Source: Mariannaea sp. PMI_226 (Eukaryota; Ascomycota; Sordariomycetes; Hypocreales; Nectriaceae). From it: a DNA stretch of 64,000 bases. Within the stretch, counting starts at the first letter, position 1. Each line of letters opens with the position of its first letter. Positions 11,143 to 22,285 of this stretch are shown here, piece after piece. Below the pieces are notes generated by a model. That model saw only the letters and a program-made list of their open reading frames with translations. It was not told the DNA's origin and made no database searches. The stretch is from contig JANFOG010000006.1 of assembly GCA_024336345.1 (NCBI GenBank), forward strand, positions 2,480,001 to 2,544,000. The letters are read 5' to 3'. The translations under genes were made by a program, and so were the position numbers.

Positions 11143-11549
11143 GATCGTTCTTTTCAGAGGTACGTCAGAACCTATACAACGTAGAATTGAAGATTTACTT
11201 GCTCAAGGAGGTAGATGTCAGAATGATATAGTCTGGGGTCAGTGGGTTAGTGGAGGGGCTATTTGCACAACGTTTAAAAGGGGAGGCCTAAGCGAAGCTA
11301 CCAGTTTACTTATATGATTTCGAGAGTGGAGTCCGAAACCATGAGCAAGTTGTCACCGGCCGGTACGAACGGTATCCCTCTCCCATTATTTTCTAGCCCC
11401 CACAGAAGCTTGTCATCTGTGCAGAGTAGAAACACATCTTAGCCAAATGATAATATGAATTTCAAACCGAAATTGAAAAGAGATCCCTCTATCACTGTCA
11501 CAAGGCTGTTCATTCTTATCTACAACTATTCGAAGACTTCGAGACTTGT
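11143..11549. other. Intergenic between SDR and permease
   Basis: Promoter of the leftward SDR and 3' region of the leftward permease. No gene seen. Confidence 0.5.
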
Positions 11550-13159
11550 CTACCTCCCACGCTCACCTGGGATGGTCTCAGCCACAGGCCCACGATAACC
11601 TTTGCTTCCTTTCCACGTCCACCAAGTGCCCAAAAAGATTGTCAAGCTACCCCATATCAAGCATGCGAAATTCATGGTCTCCGCTGTGACGGGGAGAGAG
11701 AACGGCAAACAGTAAATGACGAACCAGCAGATCATGTACACGCTTGAAATTGTGTTTATCAAATATCCTGTAATCTTGCCCAATCGAAATGGCCCATATT
11801 GTATGTTGTGGCGCCCAGTTAGAAGATGAGGAAGTATGGCAGCGATGTATGATGAGGAGGACATGAGAACGTATGAGCCAACAAACGCATTAAAGGCTGT
11901 TGTGCTTCCCACGTAGATGCATCCCATTATGGTGACCAGAGCTGCTGATGCCACGGTTGAATTCAGTGGCATTTCATACTTGACATTGACAACAGAAAGT
12001 ACTGACTGGAAAGGCGTCGCCCCATCACGGCTCAAAGCCCAGAGAGCCCGCCCACTAGTGATATAGAGACCTACCATGCTGAGTCCAATGCATACCTGCA
12101 TAACAATAAGGAGACATATCGCTCCATTCGGAGATCCAGTGCCTTGGAGGTAGATTTCTGCGATTGGGAACTGGCTCGTGAAGAGAGCATCATAGTCGTT
12201 AATAGAGTACATCAACACGATCAGATAGGAAAATCCGGTGATGAAGCCGGTCACCATTTGAAACGCCATGGCTATCGGAACATTCCTTCTGGGTGCGGGT
12301 ATTTCCTCAGCCAAGTGACTGACCGCCGCAGGGCATCCAACACTGTATGCTCCATTCAGCATGCCAGTGAGAAATACCACAGTTGGTGGGTATCCGAGCT
12401 CAGCATGCCATTCGGTCCAGACGAATGTGGACGAGGCGTGATCAGGCCGACCATCACGGCCCGGCATGATGGCCAAGACGAGAATGGTGACTGCAAAGCC
12501 ACCTAGAAGCCAATATATGCCAAATTTATTGAGATAAGGCATAGCACGGCTAAAAAAGCAAACTAAGAGACATGCCAGCCAGGTTGAAGTGATGTAAATG
12601 GCGAAGACGTGGACTGTTTTGGTGGTGTAGTCAGGGTGTTTCAGGGCGTACAATTGAATGATAGTATTGCTCCAAATAAAGGCCATGCTTGCGGCGCCAA
12701 ATACCCAAGCAAGGTAGTTCCACCACCCGGCGAAAAATCCAATCATTCTACCATATCGCTTTCCAGGTGTCACAGAAGCCCAGTGGTAGACACCAGCACT
12801 TGATGGCATGGCACTAGCAAGCTCGGCGAGAGATGCTGTCACGGGGAGGTAGAAAATGGATACAGCGAGAAACTCGTAGAGAACTCCTGTGCATATTTTG
12901 TTAGAATTGCATACATGACAGGAGTCTTTTAAAACGTACCCGGTGGCCCACCATTGAAGATCGCAACCTGGATAGATCCACCGCTTGCAGGCCAAACAGT
13001 CCCAATGAGAAGTCCAACTCCGATGAGGGAAAGCAGCCCAAAGCGTTCTGGGAGGTCTTGAGAAGTTTCAATAATGACCGAAGCATGTTCGCCAGTGTCA
13101 ATTCCAATTGAGTCGCTTAGGCTTTGGTCGGCATGTTTTTCAGCTTTCGCCGTTGTCAT
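11550..13159 (-). CDS. APC-superfamily permease (fungal choline/GABA/amino-acid type)
   Basis: Plasma-membrane secondary transporter of 518 residues with about 12 hydrophobic segments. Exons are 13159-12940 and 12886-11550; the intron runs GTACGT to GCACAG. Start chosen at MTTAKAEKH because it is followed by the usual polar N-tail; an in-frame ATG at 13351 would add an unlikely leader. Segments typical of the fungal amino-acid/choline permease group are visible: FGLLSLIGVGL early, a Gly-Gly-Pro turn at the splice junction, SLAELASAMPSSAGVYHW, and SHLAEEIPAPRRNVP in the middle. Substrates in this group include choline, GABA, amino acids and small amines. It sits between an SDR and an SDR-hydrolase fusion, so it may import their substrate. 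Confidence 0.9.
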
Positions 13160-13830
13160 ATTGATAAGAGCAGTACGGTGGATATTTGGTCTGGGAAAAA
13201 ATAAAACTGTAGGTAGTAGGTAATCAAGGCAATACGACATTTGAGTCCGAGAGGGACGACTAAGGACAGAGGACTGGCAGCGGCCGGTGATTTTATTCTT
13301 CAAAGGTAGCATTGGTAGGACGGGGATGCTTCTGGGTTGTGAGCCTGTCACTCATTCGGGAAAGATAATTGTAACATAGACTAGAACTAGATCCTCAGCG
13401 CAGCTGTTGCATTGTAAGCGGACAAACAACAACGATCTACCTACATTCCATAATGCCTGTAAAGCTGGGGGTGGGTGTTTGCTTCAGCAACTTCAGCAAG
13501 CCAAAGGAGTATACTTTGCTTAATGCAATACAGTTCCATGGCAACGCCATTAGGCTGAGGCTGAAGATAGGTAGGTACCTTGGAGATGGCTCAAGCCCAC
13601 TGCGACACTCTGACGCTGCGACATTGTGACATTGTGGCATTGTGACATTGTGACACTGCGACACTAACTAATGATCCGTAGTAACTCTTTTTTTAGTGTA
13701 GTATTATTCTTTCCTTGTTTGATCAATTCGGATAGGCCTTCCGCTTTTGGAAACCTTAGTGGCCGTTTAAAAGTCACCAAAATCCCCCCTCACAGAATAA
13801 GAATCAATTCGACCTTTCAGCAAATTCATC
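13160..13830. promoter_or_regulatory. Divergent intergenic region, permease / SDR-hydrolase fusion
   Basis: This 0.67 kb gap lies between two divergently read genes and should hold both promoters. It contains two GATAA sites (about 13162 and 13364) and a short minisatellite (13600-13665). I do not see the CGGAGAW motif of the 39-53 kb cluster here. Confidence 0.55.
13600..13665. repeat. Degenerate 9-bp minisatellite
   Basis: Imperfect tandem copies of a GACATTGTG-like unit, drifting to GACACTGCG at the edges, about seven units. It lies in the divergent promoter region about 170 bp upstream of the fusion gene. Confidence 0.75.
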
Positions 13831-15774
13831 ATGTCTGGTAGCTCGTCTTTCCTCGGCATTGAAAATTGCCATGTTTTTATCACGGGTGCGTCTGGTGGTG
13901 TTGGGAGGGCTGCTGTGACGGAATTTCTCTGTAAGTAATAAATGGGCCATGGGCCTTGTCTTCTCCTCGTTCCCTGCTCTAACGGTTTTGGGGTCCAAGC
14001 GAATGGATGTAGGGTCACCGTCCTTGATAAAACCTCCTTCAACGTCGCCGCCACTTCAATCCCTGATGAGCAGAAATGTAGACTCTATGAAGTATCAGGC
14101 GACTTGCGAGATGAATCATGCATCGCAAAGGCATTTCGGCTAGCCAGCGACAAGTTTGGCCCGCCCCAAATCCTCATCGCCAACGCTGGTATCACCGATG
14201 AGAGCAGTCATCCTCCCATTTGGGAAATTGACGCTGAGAAATGGGACTCAGTATATTCCGTCAATGTCCGAGGGACATTTTTGACAATCAAGCATTTCCT
14301 ACTCTCCATAAAAAGTGCACAGGAAGCTTTGGGGAGGCAACTGGATAACGTTTCCATTGTCATCACCGGTTCAGAGACCGGAGTGTTCGGCCAAGAAGGC
14401 CACACTGAGTACGCCTCTGGAAAAGCGGGTCTGCAATACGGATTGGTCAAGAGTGTCAAAAATGAGATAGTACGACTCAATTCGAGAGGTCGTATCAATG
14501 CTGTTGCCCCTGGCTGGATCAACACACCGTTGATTGGAAGTAGATTAGACGATCCGGACGAGAAGTGGGCGGAATCTGAGGCGACAGTTGCTCTTCGAAA
14601 AATTGCGGAACCTGCTGATGTTGCCCGGTCTATGGCGTTTCTGGCCTCCCATCGAGCCGCTGGTCATATCACAGGCCAGTGCATATCAGTTGACGGGGGC
14701 CAGGAGGGACGCTTGTTGTGGAGAAAGGAACACGCCATAACACATGGAAGCTCCGTTACCCTGCCGCCTTCTATTACTCCAATCTACAATGCCCCTGCTT
14801 CTACAAGTAAGAGGAGAATCAGAATCTGCCTGTCCGTCGACTTTGACGCCGTGTCTGGTCTGCTTGGAACAGGCCATAGCCCAGAAAACACAATGGCCGA
14901 CTATTCAGCAGGCGTGTTCAGCGCCAATGTTGGCGTTGGCCGGTTACTAAGGCTGTTCCAAAAACACAAAATCTCACAAAATGTCAGTTGGTTTATCCCT
15001 GGTCACAGCATGGAAAGCTTTCCCAAACAGACCGAGGATATAGTTGCCAGTGGTGCTGAGATTGGACTCCACGGTTACAGTCACGAAAGTGCGTATGCGA
15101 TGACCGTGGACCAAGAGCGAGATGTTCTTGAGAAATGTATCGAGCTCGCCAGCGCACTACCTAACGGCAAGAGACCTCTGGGTTACCGCGCGCCGCTGTA
15201 CATGATTCGAGAGTCAACAGTGAATCTCTTGCAGGAGCACGGCTTCCTGTACGATTCCAGTTTGAATGCGCATGACGCCCTTCCTTATTTCCTTACAAAT
15301 CCTTTTATTCCAGATGATCTGACCATCCCTGACTATCAAAAACCGGCTAGTACTTGGATGAAGCCAACTACTGTTGCAGAGCAGCCAGCTCCTGGTTCTT
15401 CAGCAGCCCACTCTTCTCTAGTTGAGATACCTACCAGCTGGTACACAGAGGATGCTACGCCCATGTGCTTTTACCCACACACACCAAATACTCAGGGGTA
15501 CGTCAGTGTGGACGTAATGGAAAAGATGTGGATGGATCGATTCGATTGGATATGGGAAAACGAGAGTTGGCTAAATGAAGGGCCAGGTGCTGGCTTTGGA
15601 AGTGTATTCCCCATCATTTGGCACCCTGAATGCGCCGGACGAAGTCACATTATTGGAATGATTGATCGCTTTATCTCAAAATTAAGAGAAAAGATGGCAC
15701 AGGCAAACGAAGGGGAAATTACCTTTGAAACGATGGAATCCGTTGCAAAGAGCTGGAAACAGCGTTCGAAATAG
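13831..15774 (+). CDS. Fusion: SDR plus polysaccharide-deacetylase/cyclic-imidase-like hydrolase
   Basis: A 624-residue protein with two enzymes in one frame. Exons are 13831-13930 and 14000-15774; the intron starts GTAAGT and has a CTAAC branch point. Residues about 10-270 are an SDR: ITGASGGVG, NAG near 95, YASGK, and an SDR-type end. After a Pro/Ser linker, residues about 290-615 form a metal-dependent NodB-fold hydrolase of the PgdA/PuuE-like group, with S-V-D-F-D-A (catalytic Asp), E-I-G-L-H-G-Y-S-H-E (metal His) and G-Y-R-A-P. Members of this group include peptidoglycan deacetylases, allantoinase-like PuuE and bacterial cyclic imidases. The lack of a signal peptide and the fusion to an SDR favour a cytosolic ring-opening or deacylating hydrolase over cell-wall work. 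That is inference. No stop or good splice site separates the halves. Confidence 0.88.
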
Positions 15775-16406
15775 CCTTGCTGAATACTACAATCATCCCA
15801 TGCCGTATTTGAGGCAAATAGGACAACGTAGCAAAAAGGTAGAAACACAACTGTGCGCTATCAGCGCCTTTGCATAAACCAACCAACCGAACTTTTTACT
15901 GTGATTTTTTTTTATTTCGCTTGCGCATTTGTAAAGCATTCACTTTTATAATAATCAATCGTGTCCCTTATAATGATAACCCCCTCTCATATTGATACAT
16001 TAAAAGGATGGAATCTCGGCGGCAAAAGGTTTTACCATCGTTCTTACTATGCAATTTTGATCACATCACGGAGTATTAGGCATTGTCTGTAGCTTTTAAG
16101 GCCAATTTAGTAGTATATTTATATTATGTTGTGTTTTGTGCGCTGAAGTAATCTAATTATTAGCTACAGGGTAAGCTTCACGAAAACTAGGAAAGGGCAT
16201 GAAGCTTCAGGGAGTTGATAGCAGCTAATGAGAATCTATTGTTTTTATAAAGCTGCACAGCGACTGCGATAGCTATTGAGTGAGATAATGGGTCTCTTTT
16301 TCTTTTTTTTTGTTACCGTAGTGGAAGGAAAAAGGACGTAGCGATACATCCTGCTTTTGTCACCATGATTCCTTCAATCTAAACCGGAGGGAGGGATGTA
16401 ACCCAG
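15775..16406. other. Convergent intergenic region
   Basis: 3' ends of the fusion gene and of the leftward DJ-1 gene meet here. AT-rich, with short T tracts near 15905 and 16300; no gene seen. Confidence 0.5.
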
Positions 16407-17129
16407 TTATTCCTCGTTATAATAGCGGAAAACATGAGTAGAGGCTTTATTCCCCTGTGAATCAAATCTCTGAGGGAAGACTGTGTATAGGCCATCGGCA
16501 TCCCGCGCTTCGTAGTCTAGGCTGCTGCCAGCTAGAATGAGCACATCCAATCCATAGTTTTCCTTGAGCCAATGGGCAGCCATGTCCGTTGCAGCACTGG
16601 CCCCCGAGCCGGTCCAGATGTTTCCGTCAACAATCCACTTCTTTTCCCTGGTCCAATTGACCTTGGGCCAACGCTTGCGTACCCAATCGTACTCGATGTT
16701 GTTGACAGTCGCCCTCTTCCCGTCTAGGACACCCGTAGATGCGACGAGGCTGGCTCCCGTGCACGTTGACCATAGCAGCTTGCCAGATGCCACGTGTCTG
16801 CGAATTAACTCGGCGTACTTAGGTTGCAATTCAAAGTTGCCTAGATACGGCCCAGGAACGATAAGAATGTCAATTTCTGGGCATTCATCGACAGTGGTTG
16901 TAGGCACAATCGACATCTGGCTGGTACCTAGAAGTACAGGGTCCCTGGTGACACCAATGTGATGAAAAACGAACTCCGGAGCGCGACGAATGAGTTCTTC
17001 GTCGACCGGCCCATATTCCTTGAATGTCTTAAAGGACAACTTATCGGCGGAGGCGAGAAGATCCGTGAGGCCTGCGCTATCCACAACTTGGTACGCAAAA
17101 GCGAGTGTGCCGACGTGGATGGGAGCCAT
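16407..17129 (-). CDS. DJ-1/PfpI family protein (glutamine-amidotransferase-like fold)
   Basis: A single-exon protein of 240 residues from the Met at 17129 (an in-frame Met four codons upstream is possible). It has the DJ-1/PfpI fold, with the nucleophile elbow in W-S-T-C-T-G-A-S (Cys) and an early I-D-I-L-I-V-P-G-P strand-turn. The layout is close to the isonitrile-hydratase/ThiJ-like subgroup common in fungi, whose members act as hydratases, glyoxalases or stress proteins. It is convergent with the SDR-hydrolase fusion. A role in the same pathway is possible but not shown. Confidence 0.85.
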   Translation of the reverse strand: MAPIHVGTLAFAYQVVDSAGLTDLLASADKLSFKTFKEYGPVDEELIRRAPEFVFHHIGVTRDPVLLGTSQMSIVPTTTVDECPEIDILIVPGPYLGNFELQPKYAELIRRHVASGKLLWSTCTGASLVASTGVLDGKRATVNNIEYDWVRKRWPKVNWTREKKWIVDGNIWTGSGASAATDMAAHWLKENYGLDVLILAGSSLDYEARDADGLYTVFPQRFDSQGNKASTHVFRYYNEE

Positions 17130-18612
17130 GTTGATGTGCAACCTTTGCCGAAAACGTGAAATATTAAATGAATGAGTTTACTGATATCCGGGCGGAAACA
17201 GATCAAGTTTGTCAGAAATTCACAGCTGGGTTTGAGGCGCTCCAAGAACCCATTGGCATGTCCTAAAATAGAGCATCTAGATGAGCGAGACTGGAATAAA
17301 TAAGTATTTGCAGCCCAGAGCAACATCATGCACCAGGTACAGATAACGTGGGATGGTTACTAAGCCGAACCTGTTTTTGCAGCTACGCGCTTGCGTTGAC
17401 GCAGGATTTACTCTCATCGATATCCGATGTGCTTCGGATCCAGTTGCAGAATGGGGTTTTTGAATCGAGGGACTATAAGTTCTTCCGACTTCTGTCAGGC
17501 CTAGTTCGTGCCTGAAAAAGGATGATTGACACCGGATCTCGGGCCGATCTTGACATTCTGCCCTGTGAACTTGCGAAGATCTTCCGAGCGGGTCCGGATA
17601 TGACAAGCGTTTGATGGGGTGTGGCTCGAAGGATCAGAACTGCATAAAGGAGAACTGGTACATAGTAACGTTATGGCATGACCTCATCTGAGTGGTTTTG
17701 GGCCGTTCAGAACGACGTTTGTTTACGGTGCTGATTGCGCAGGCTGACGGCGCGCATTGGCTTAGTCAGGAAGTATTTCTTCGATTCGTCAAGCGCTGAG
17801 CGATGCCAAAACCGTTGTACTACTACTGACGGTCACCCGCTGAAACATCTTTTGCGCTGTAACGGAAAATCTTTCCCCTCCTCAATGTTGATGCAGTTTC
17901 CTGCAAGTCGCGCAAGCCGTGCAAGATCGCCATTGCAGGTTTACACATAAAGCCTACTGAGGACACGAGACAGCTAGTCATGCCGCTGAGGCTCCTGTGT
18001 CACAGGAGTGAAGAGTGAAGGCCAGAGCCCTAAAATCTTAAATCTTTTCCAACTTGCGCGATTACTAGCTGCAGGCCAATGAACAAGAAATATTAGAACA
18101 AGACTGAGCAAAGTGCAATATTCATTGGAGTGTCTTTTGCAGTGCCAAGAGTCATTGACGTGGCACACACAATTGACAACAAACGAGTCGGCTGTCGAAA
18201 ATGGAATCTATCACATCCCGCTGCACGTTCTTTTTTCACCACCCTTCTACGCGCGACGCGTCTATTCGCCACGCCATCTCTTTGTGCAATAGTCTCCGCA
18301 AATGTGAACTCATTGTGACCTGGTTTGTCTCTGAACGACCGTTCACACCGATACAAGAAAACTTTCTCAAAGCATGAGCTACTTGAAATCTTAAAGAGGT
18401 CCTGATTACTGTCCTTAATGAGATAATTTCACTCCTGCCTGCGCCATAGTATATAGTCAAGGAACACGTCGCTGCATCTTGGTAAAAAAAAAAAAAAAAA
18501 AAAAAAAATCGTATTGAGATGTTCTATTAATTATTTATTTTACCTACAAAGGAGTAAAGAGACACGCTATTAAAAATCAAGTCTAAAAGTAGAGCCAGAG
18601 AGATTAAACTTC
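17130..18612. other. Intergenic with a 25-nt poly-A tract
   Basis: About 1.5 kb with only short unsupported open frames. It includes a run of about 25 A at 18484-18508, near the 3' end of the leftward glycosyltransferase gene. No recognisable repeat or RNA gene. Confidence 0.5.
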
Positions 18613-19647
18613 TCATACCAATGAGTTCAGTGTACATTTGACGTGTCGCACTATCCGCCTTCTTCTTACACACAACACCAAAACTGCACATAATAAAACA
18701 ATGACGAAATGCAATGGCATCTTTCCCAGTGCCGTAATACACCCAGCGTCGTATGAATGCCAGGACGAGCTTCCGAGATGCTCAAATATTGGTGTTGATA
18801 CATGTCCGTTTAGGCTGTGCAACGGGCCCGGGAGAATCTTCAGATCCCCTCTATTGGATTGGTGCTTGTGAATCACCGACGCGTAATGACATCCCGTACT
18901 AAACATGACGGTGACGTAGGGAAGCCCAAGCCAATGTACATCGTATCGCGAGAGGTTATCTACAAGATCTCTCACGAACGGATTTTGCTTGCTTGCCATC
19001 ATGAATCCTATCGAAAAGCCGACGGGATGCGCTTCTGGTGCCACAAATTGGAACCGTCGTAGAGGGCCGAGACCCCTTGTGCACTTCAGGTCCATATCGA
19101 GAATGACGCCGCCATACTCGTAGAGCACCATATAGCGGAGGGCGTCGATACGCTGGACGGGATAGCGATAGCTTTTCCATATATCCAAGACTTGTGGGAA
19201 TCGTTGCGCAACGAATTCCTCTGCCTTTTCATCCGTCCACATGTATGTTTGCCAACCAGGGTGCATATCTTTGCAGCTCTGGACTGACTCTCCCCATGTA
19301 TCCTTTCTATCCACCCAATCTTTCTCGCTCATCCCGAGTGCAATATGGTGAAGGATAGGCGGGACTACATCGTCGTAAGGGGATGCTGTCAATGTCTCGC
19401 GACTGTAGTTGGAGAAGGTTATATCAAAAGCATCGTCGGCGTCGGATAGAATAAATGTTGCGTTGCTCATGCGCCAGGTAAATGGAAGAACGGCCAATGT
19501 CCATGACTTGTACACTAGGTCGTGAGAGTACAATAGTATGACGATGGTGAAGAAGATGACCAAAGGTAACAGTTTGGTCAGGTGTATGCTATGAGGTCGC
19601 TGGGGGGACGTCGACTTCTGCATCATAAAACCATTTAGCGTTCCCAT
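18613..19647 (-). CDS. DXD-type glycosyltransferase, SUR1/inositolphosphoceramide mannosyltransferase-like
   Basis: A single-exon protein of 344 residues predicted as a Golgi type II membrane glycosyltransferase (Gly_transf_sug, PF04488-like). A membrane anchor lies at about residues 24-44. The sugar-nucleotide site is visible as R-I-D-A-L-R-Y, then Y-G-G-V-I-L-D-M-D-L. A second hydrophobic segment near the C-terminus (FVIVLLCAVLVLCV) is followed by a basic tail, as in the SUR1/CSH1 group that mannosylates inositol-phosphoceramide. It opens a run of three glycan-related genes with the PIG-L protein and the OCH1-like enzyme. The exact acceptor is unknown. Confidence 0.85.
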   Translation of the reverse strand: MGTLNGFMMQKSTSPQRPHSIHLTKLLPLVIFFTIVILLYSHDLVYKSWTLAVLPFTWRMSNATFILSDADDAFDITFSNYSRETLTASPYDDVVPPILHHIALGMSEKDWVDRKDTWGESVQSCKDMHPGWQTYMWTDEKAEEFVAQRFPQVLDIWKSYRYPVQRIDALRYMVLYEYGGVILDMDLKCTRGLGPLRRFQFVAPEAHPVGFSIGFMMASKQNPFVRDLVDNLSRYDVHWLGLPYVTVMFSTGCHYASVIHKHQSNRGDLKILPGPLHSLNGHVSTPIFEHLGSSSWHSYDAGCITALGKMPLHFVIVLLCAVLVLCVRRRRIVRHVKCTLNSLV

Positions 19648-20753
19648 AAATGAAAAGAAGGAATGAGTTGGGGGAGGATGGGAGTTGGGTTAGTTGGGAA
19701 TCGTCGAGATGTGAACGAGTTCCAATGAGGTTTAGGGAAAGGACTGAGGTTGCTTCAAGGCCGACCGCCCAGCCAAAGACCTCCGTCTTATCCTAGATTG
19801 AGAGGCCACCAGAATTTAAGAGAACAACAATGGTCTCATTTGCATGAACAGACATCGGGCTACGACTACTTGTCCCCTTCACTAAGCCACACTCAACATG
19901 CCATCCAGTTCGGTAAACCGGCATCAAGCCCGCTCGATGAGCAGGCAGGATTTTTAAAAGGTGCACATGCACATAACCCACCAAAGCACTCTTTCAATGC
20001 AAGCCAGCAGCCACAGCAAACATAAGTACTGTTCGGTCTCGAACAGTCTCCAGTCGTAAATCGCGGCGGTGCAAAGTCCTTTTCAACCTATCTATGAGGA
20101 TACAAGAACAGGCCAGAACTTTCCACATTTGGTATAAACTTTCTTGCCAAGAATCTCTCATCAGCAAATCAGCACTGGTAATGCCGGCACAATGATATGA
20201 ATCTCAGGGGGCTGATGCGATGCCATGATTCGTAAAAAGCCACGTTATTAGACGTAAGCCTGACAGCATTTGGTTCATAAACGAGCAAGGCGAACTAATC
20301 TGCACTGTTCCTTGGGTGCTTGAAGCGCGGCATGATGTGTTTCGAGTTTGGCCTTGGCCTTGACCCAACTAAGTCCATGGTTGCGAGCCACAACACGGAG
20401 AATACGGACAGAGTGTGGTACCGCGCGGCATGGACACTATTTTAGGTGTTAGCAGAGCCTGATACTTACAATTTTTTCACAAATCTGAAGCAGGAGATTA
20501 CGCACTAAAAGTTGCAATTGGTGTCAAACGGAAGGCCATTGCCGAATTGCCCCATGTATAGGGCTGTGCTAGGTTGTGAATTTGCGGCGAAGCACAATTG
20601 AACGCAATTGAGAGTGGGTACAGTTCTCGGAGTCTCTCCGATTCGTCCGCTCGTATACTCTCTTCTAACAACTCAAGATTGCTTGCCTGGTATTTAATTA
20701 TGTTTTTTTTCTGTTCTATCATCCTCATCCAGCGACAATCAAGGACCCTAATA
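19648..20753. promoter_or_regulatory. Divergent intergenic region, glycosyltransferase / PIG-L
   Basis: About 1.1 kb between divergently read glycan genes. It holds both promoters. No gene that I can support; the small open frames have no family signature. Confidence 0.45.
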
Positions 20754-21840
20754 ATGACACGCTCGCTGGCGGCAGCCTGTGTTTTACAGGCACGGCACCT
20801 ACTTGTATACCTGCGTTATCGTCGTCGTTGGGTGGTTCGTCTTGGCTTGTTTGCCCTCCTGCTCTCCGTCTGCTTGCAATGGATTTTGAGCTACGTGTTA
20901 GGCGGCGATGCCCGCCTTCTCCCTCCAGAACTGCAGCATGCTAAGAATCTCCTCATCGTCACGGCTCACCCCGATGACGAATGTTTATTCTTCTCTCCTA
21001 GCATTTTAGGAGTGCTTGATAGGAATCCAACCGTGAAGGGGGGGTTGTTAGTAATGTCCACAGGTAACAAATATCTGGCCCCCTTTTCCTTCAAACCTGC
21101 CATCTTTGCTAACTAGAGTCAACACTGAAGGCAACAACTATGGAATAGGTGATACGAGAAAGCAGGAGCTCCTGGGGTCTTGTCGTGCATTACGCATTGA
21201 CCAATCCAGATGCATTGCATTGGATCATCCCGACCTCCAAGACAACCCCGTGGCATGGTGGAACGCGTCTACCATCCAAAGTATACTACAAGAGTACATC
21301 CAGGAGTGGGACATTGATGCCGTATGTATCACCTAATATTCGGCACTTTAGGCACTTTAACCCGCTAACGTGAGCAAGATTATTACTTTTGACGAAGGTG
21401 GCGTCTCTGGACATATAAACCACCGAGCAGTTAGCGCTGCTGTCAGGTTCGTGGCAACCCCACACCCGAAAGCTTTCTTACCCCTCCGGCATCTTACTGA
21501 TACAAGCCCCAGTGAGTATGTGCTGGCGAATCAAAAAGCCCCTGCAACATATTTACTTGTGACGACAACTCTGCTAAGGAAATACACTTTTCTCTTGGAT
21601 CTTCCATTGACCGCGCTCTCCTTCACGTGGAGGATCATCTCGGCAATCTTCTTTCCGGCTAAAGCGGCAGACTCAAGGTACACTACAAAAGCATTGGCCG
21701 TGAATACTTGGCACAGATACTCGTTGACCCGCAAGGCCTTTTCAAGTCACGACAGCCAATATTCGTGGGATCGACACTTGTACATGATAATGAGTCGATA
21801 CGTGTGGTTTAATGATTTGAGGAGGGTTCGAAGCGCGTGA
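20754..21840 (+). CDS. PIG-L family de-N-acetylase (GPI12-like)
   Basis: Predicted N-acetylglucosaminyl-phosphatidylinositol de-N-acetylase or close relative, 320 residues. Exons are 20754-21063, 21131-21321 and 21379-21840. The first intron ends at ACTGAAG so that the family string S-T-G-N-N-Y-G is restored. A membrane anchor at about residues 28-50 precedes the zinc-binding A-H-P-D-D-E motif, and H-I-N-H supplies the later His ligand. GPI12 acts on the cytosolic face of the ER in step two of GPI-anchor synthesis. Placement between two sugar transferases suggests a lineage-specific glycolipid pathway rather than the housekeeping copy; that is inference. The start at 20754 is preferred to an in-frame Met at 20598. 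Confidence 0.88.
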
Positions 21841-22285
21841 ATAAAAGTAATAGTACTTAGGTAATGCTGCGAACAGTGGAAAAAGCCACCTGCAGCCTAA
21901 TAAATACACAGAGCCGTCTCGACTCTCACCCCGCCTTACTTGCGAGTGGATGATCCCTGGATGGACGTCTCGTAACTAATGAGGCTGTCCTGTCCCAGAC
22001 ACTTGGATGGGGATTTCGGTTAGACGGGTAGTCGGGCTGAAAGTTGGCCCATATTAAAGACACGCTATCGTGCTCCGCCACCACTCACCCCTGCATAATA
22101 GGTACTTTGGTTTTGACACACTCTCTCCCTCGCCTTATCCTCAGGTTTGGACGAAGCAAATTGCAGGTTTTCCACCCACTGGCAGGTCTTGGCTTATTTT
22201 TTTTTTTAACATGTACAAACTAGCTGGCGAAAATTGTGATTGCAGCTGGTATCGCTGAACGTCTCCAGATCACCCAACCGTCGCT
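21841..22285. other. Intergenic between PIG-L and OCH1-like genes
   Basis: 3' region of the PIG-L gene and promoter of the next gene on the same strand. No gene seen. Confidence 0.45.

Noticed and set aside
14740..14830. Boundary between two separate genes inside the SDR-hydrolase fusion
   Set aside because: The frame is open throughout, with no stop and no good donor/acceptor pair or promoter-like gap at the linker.
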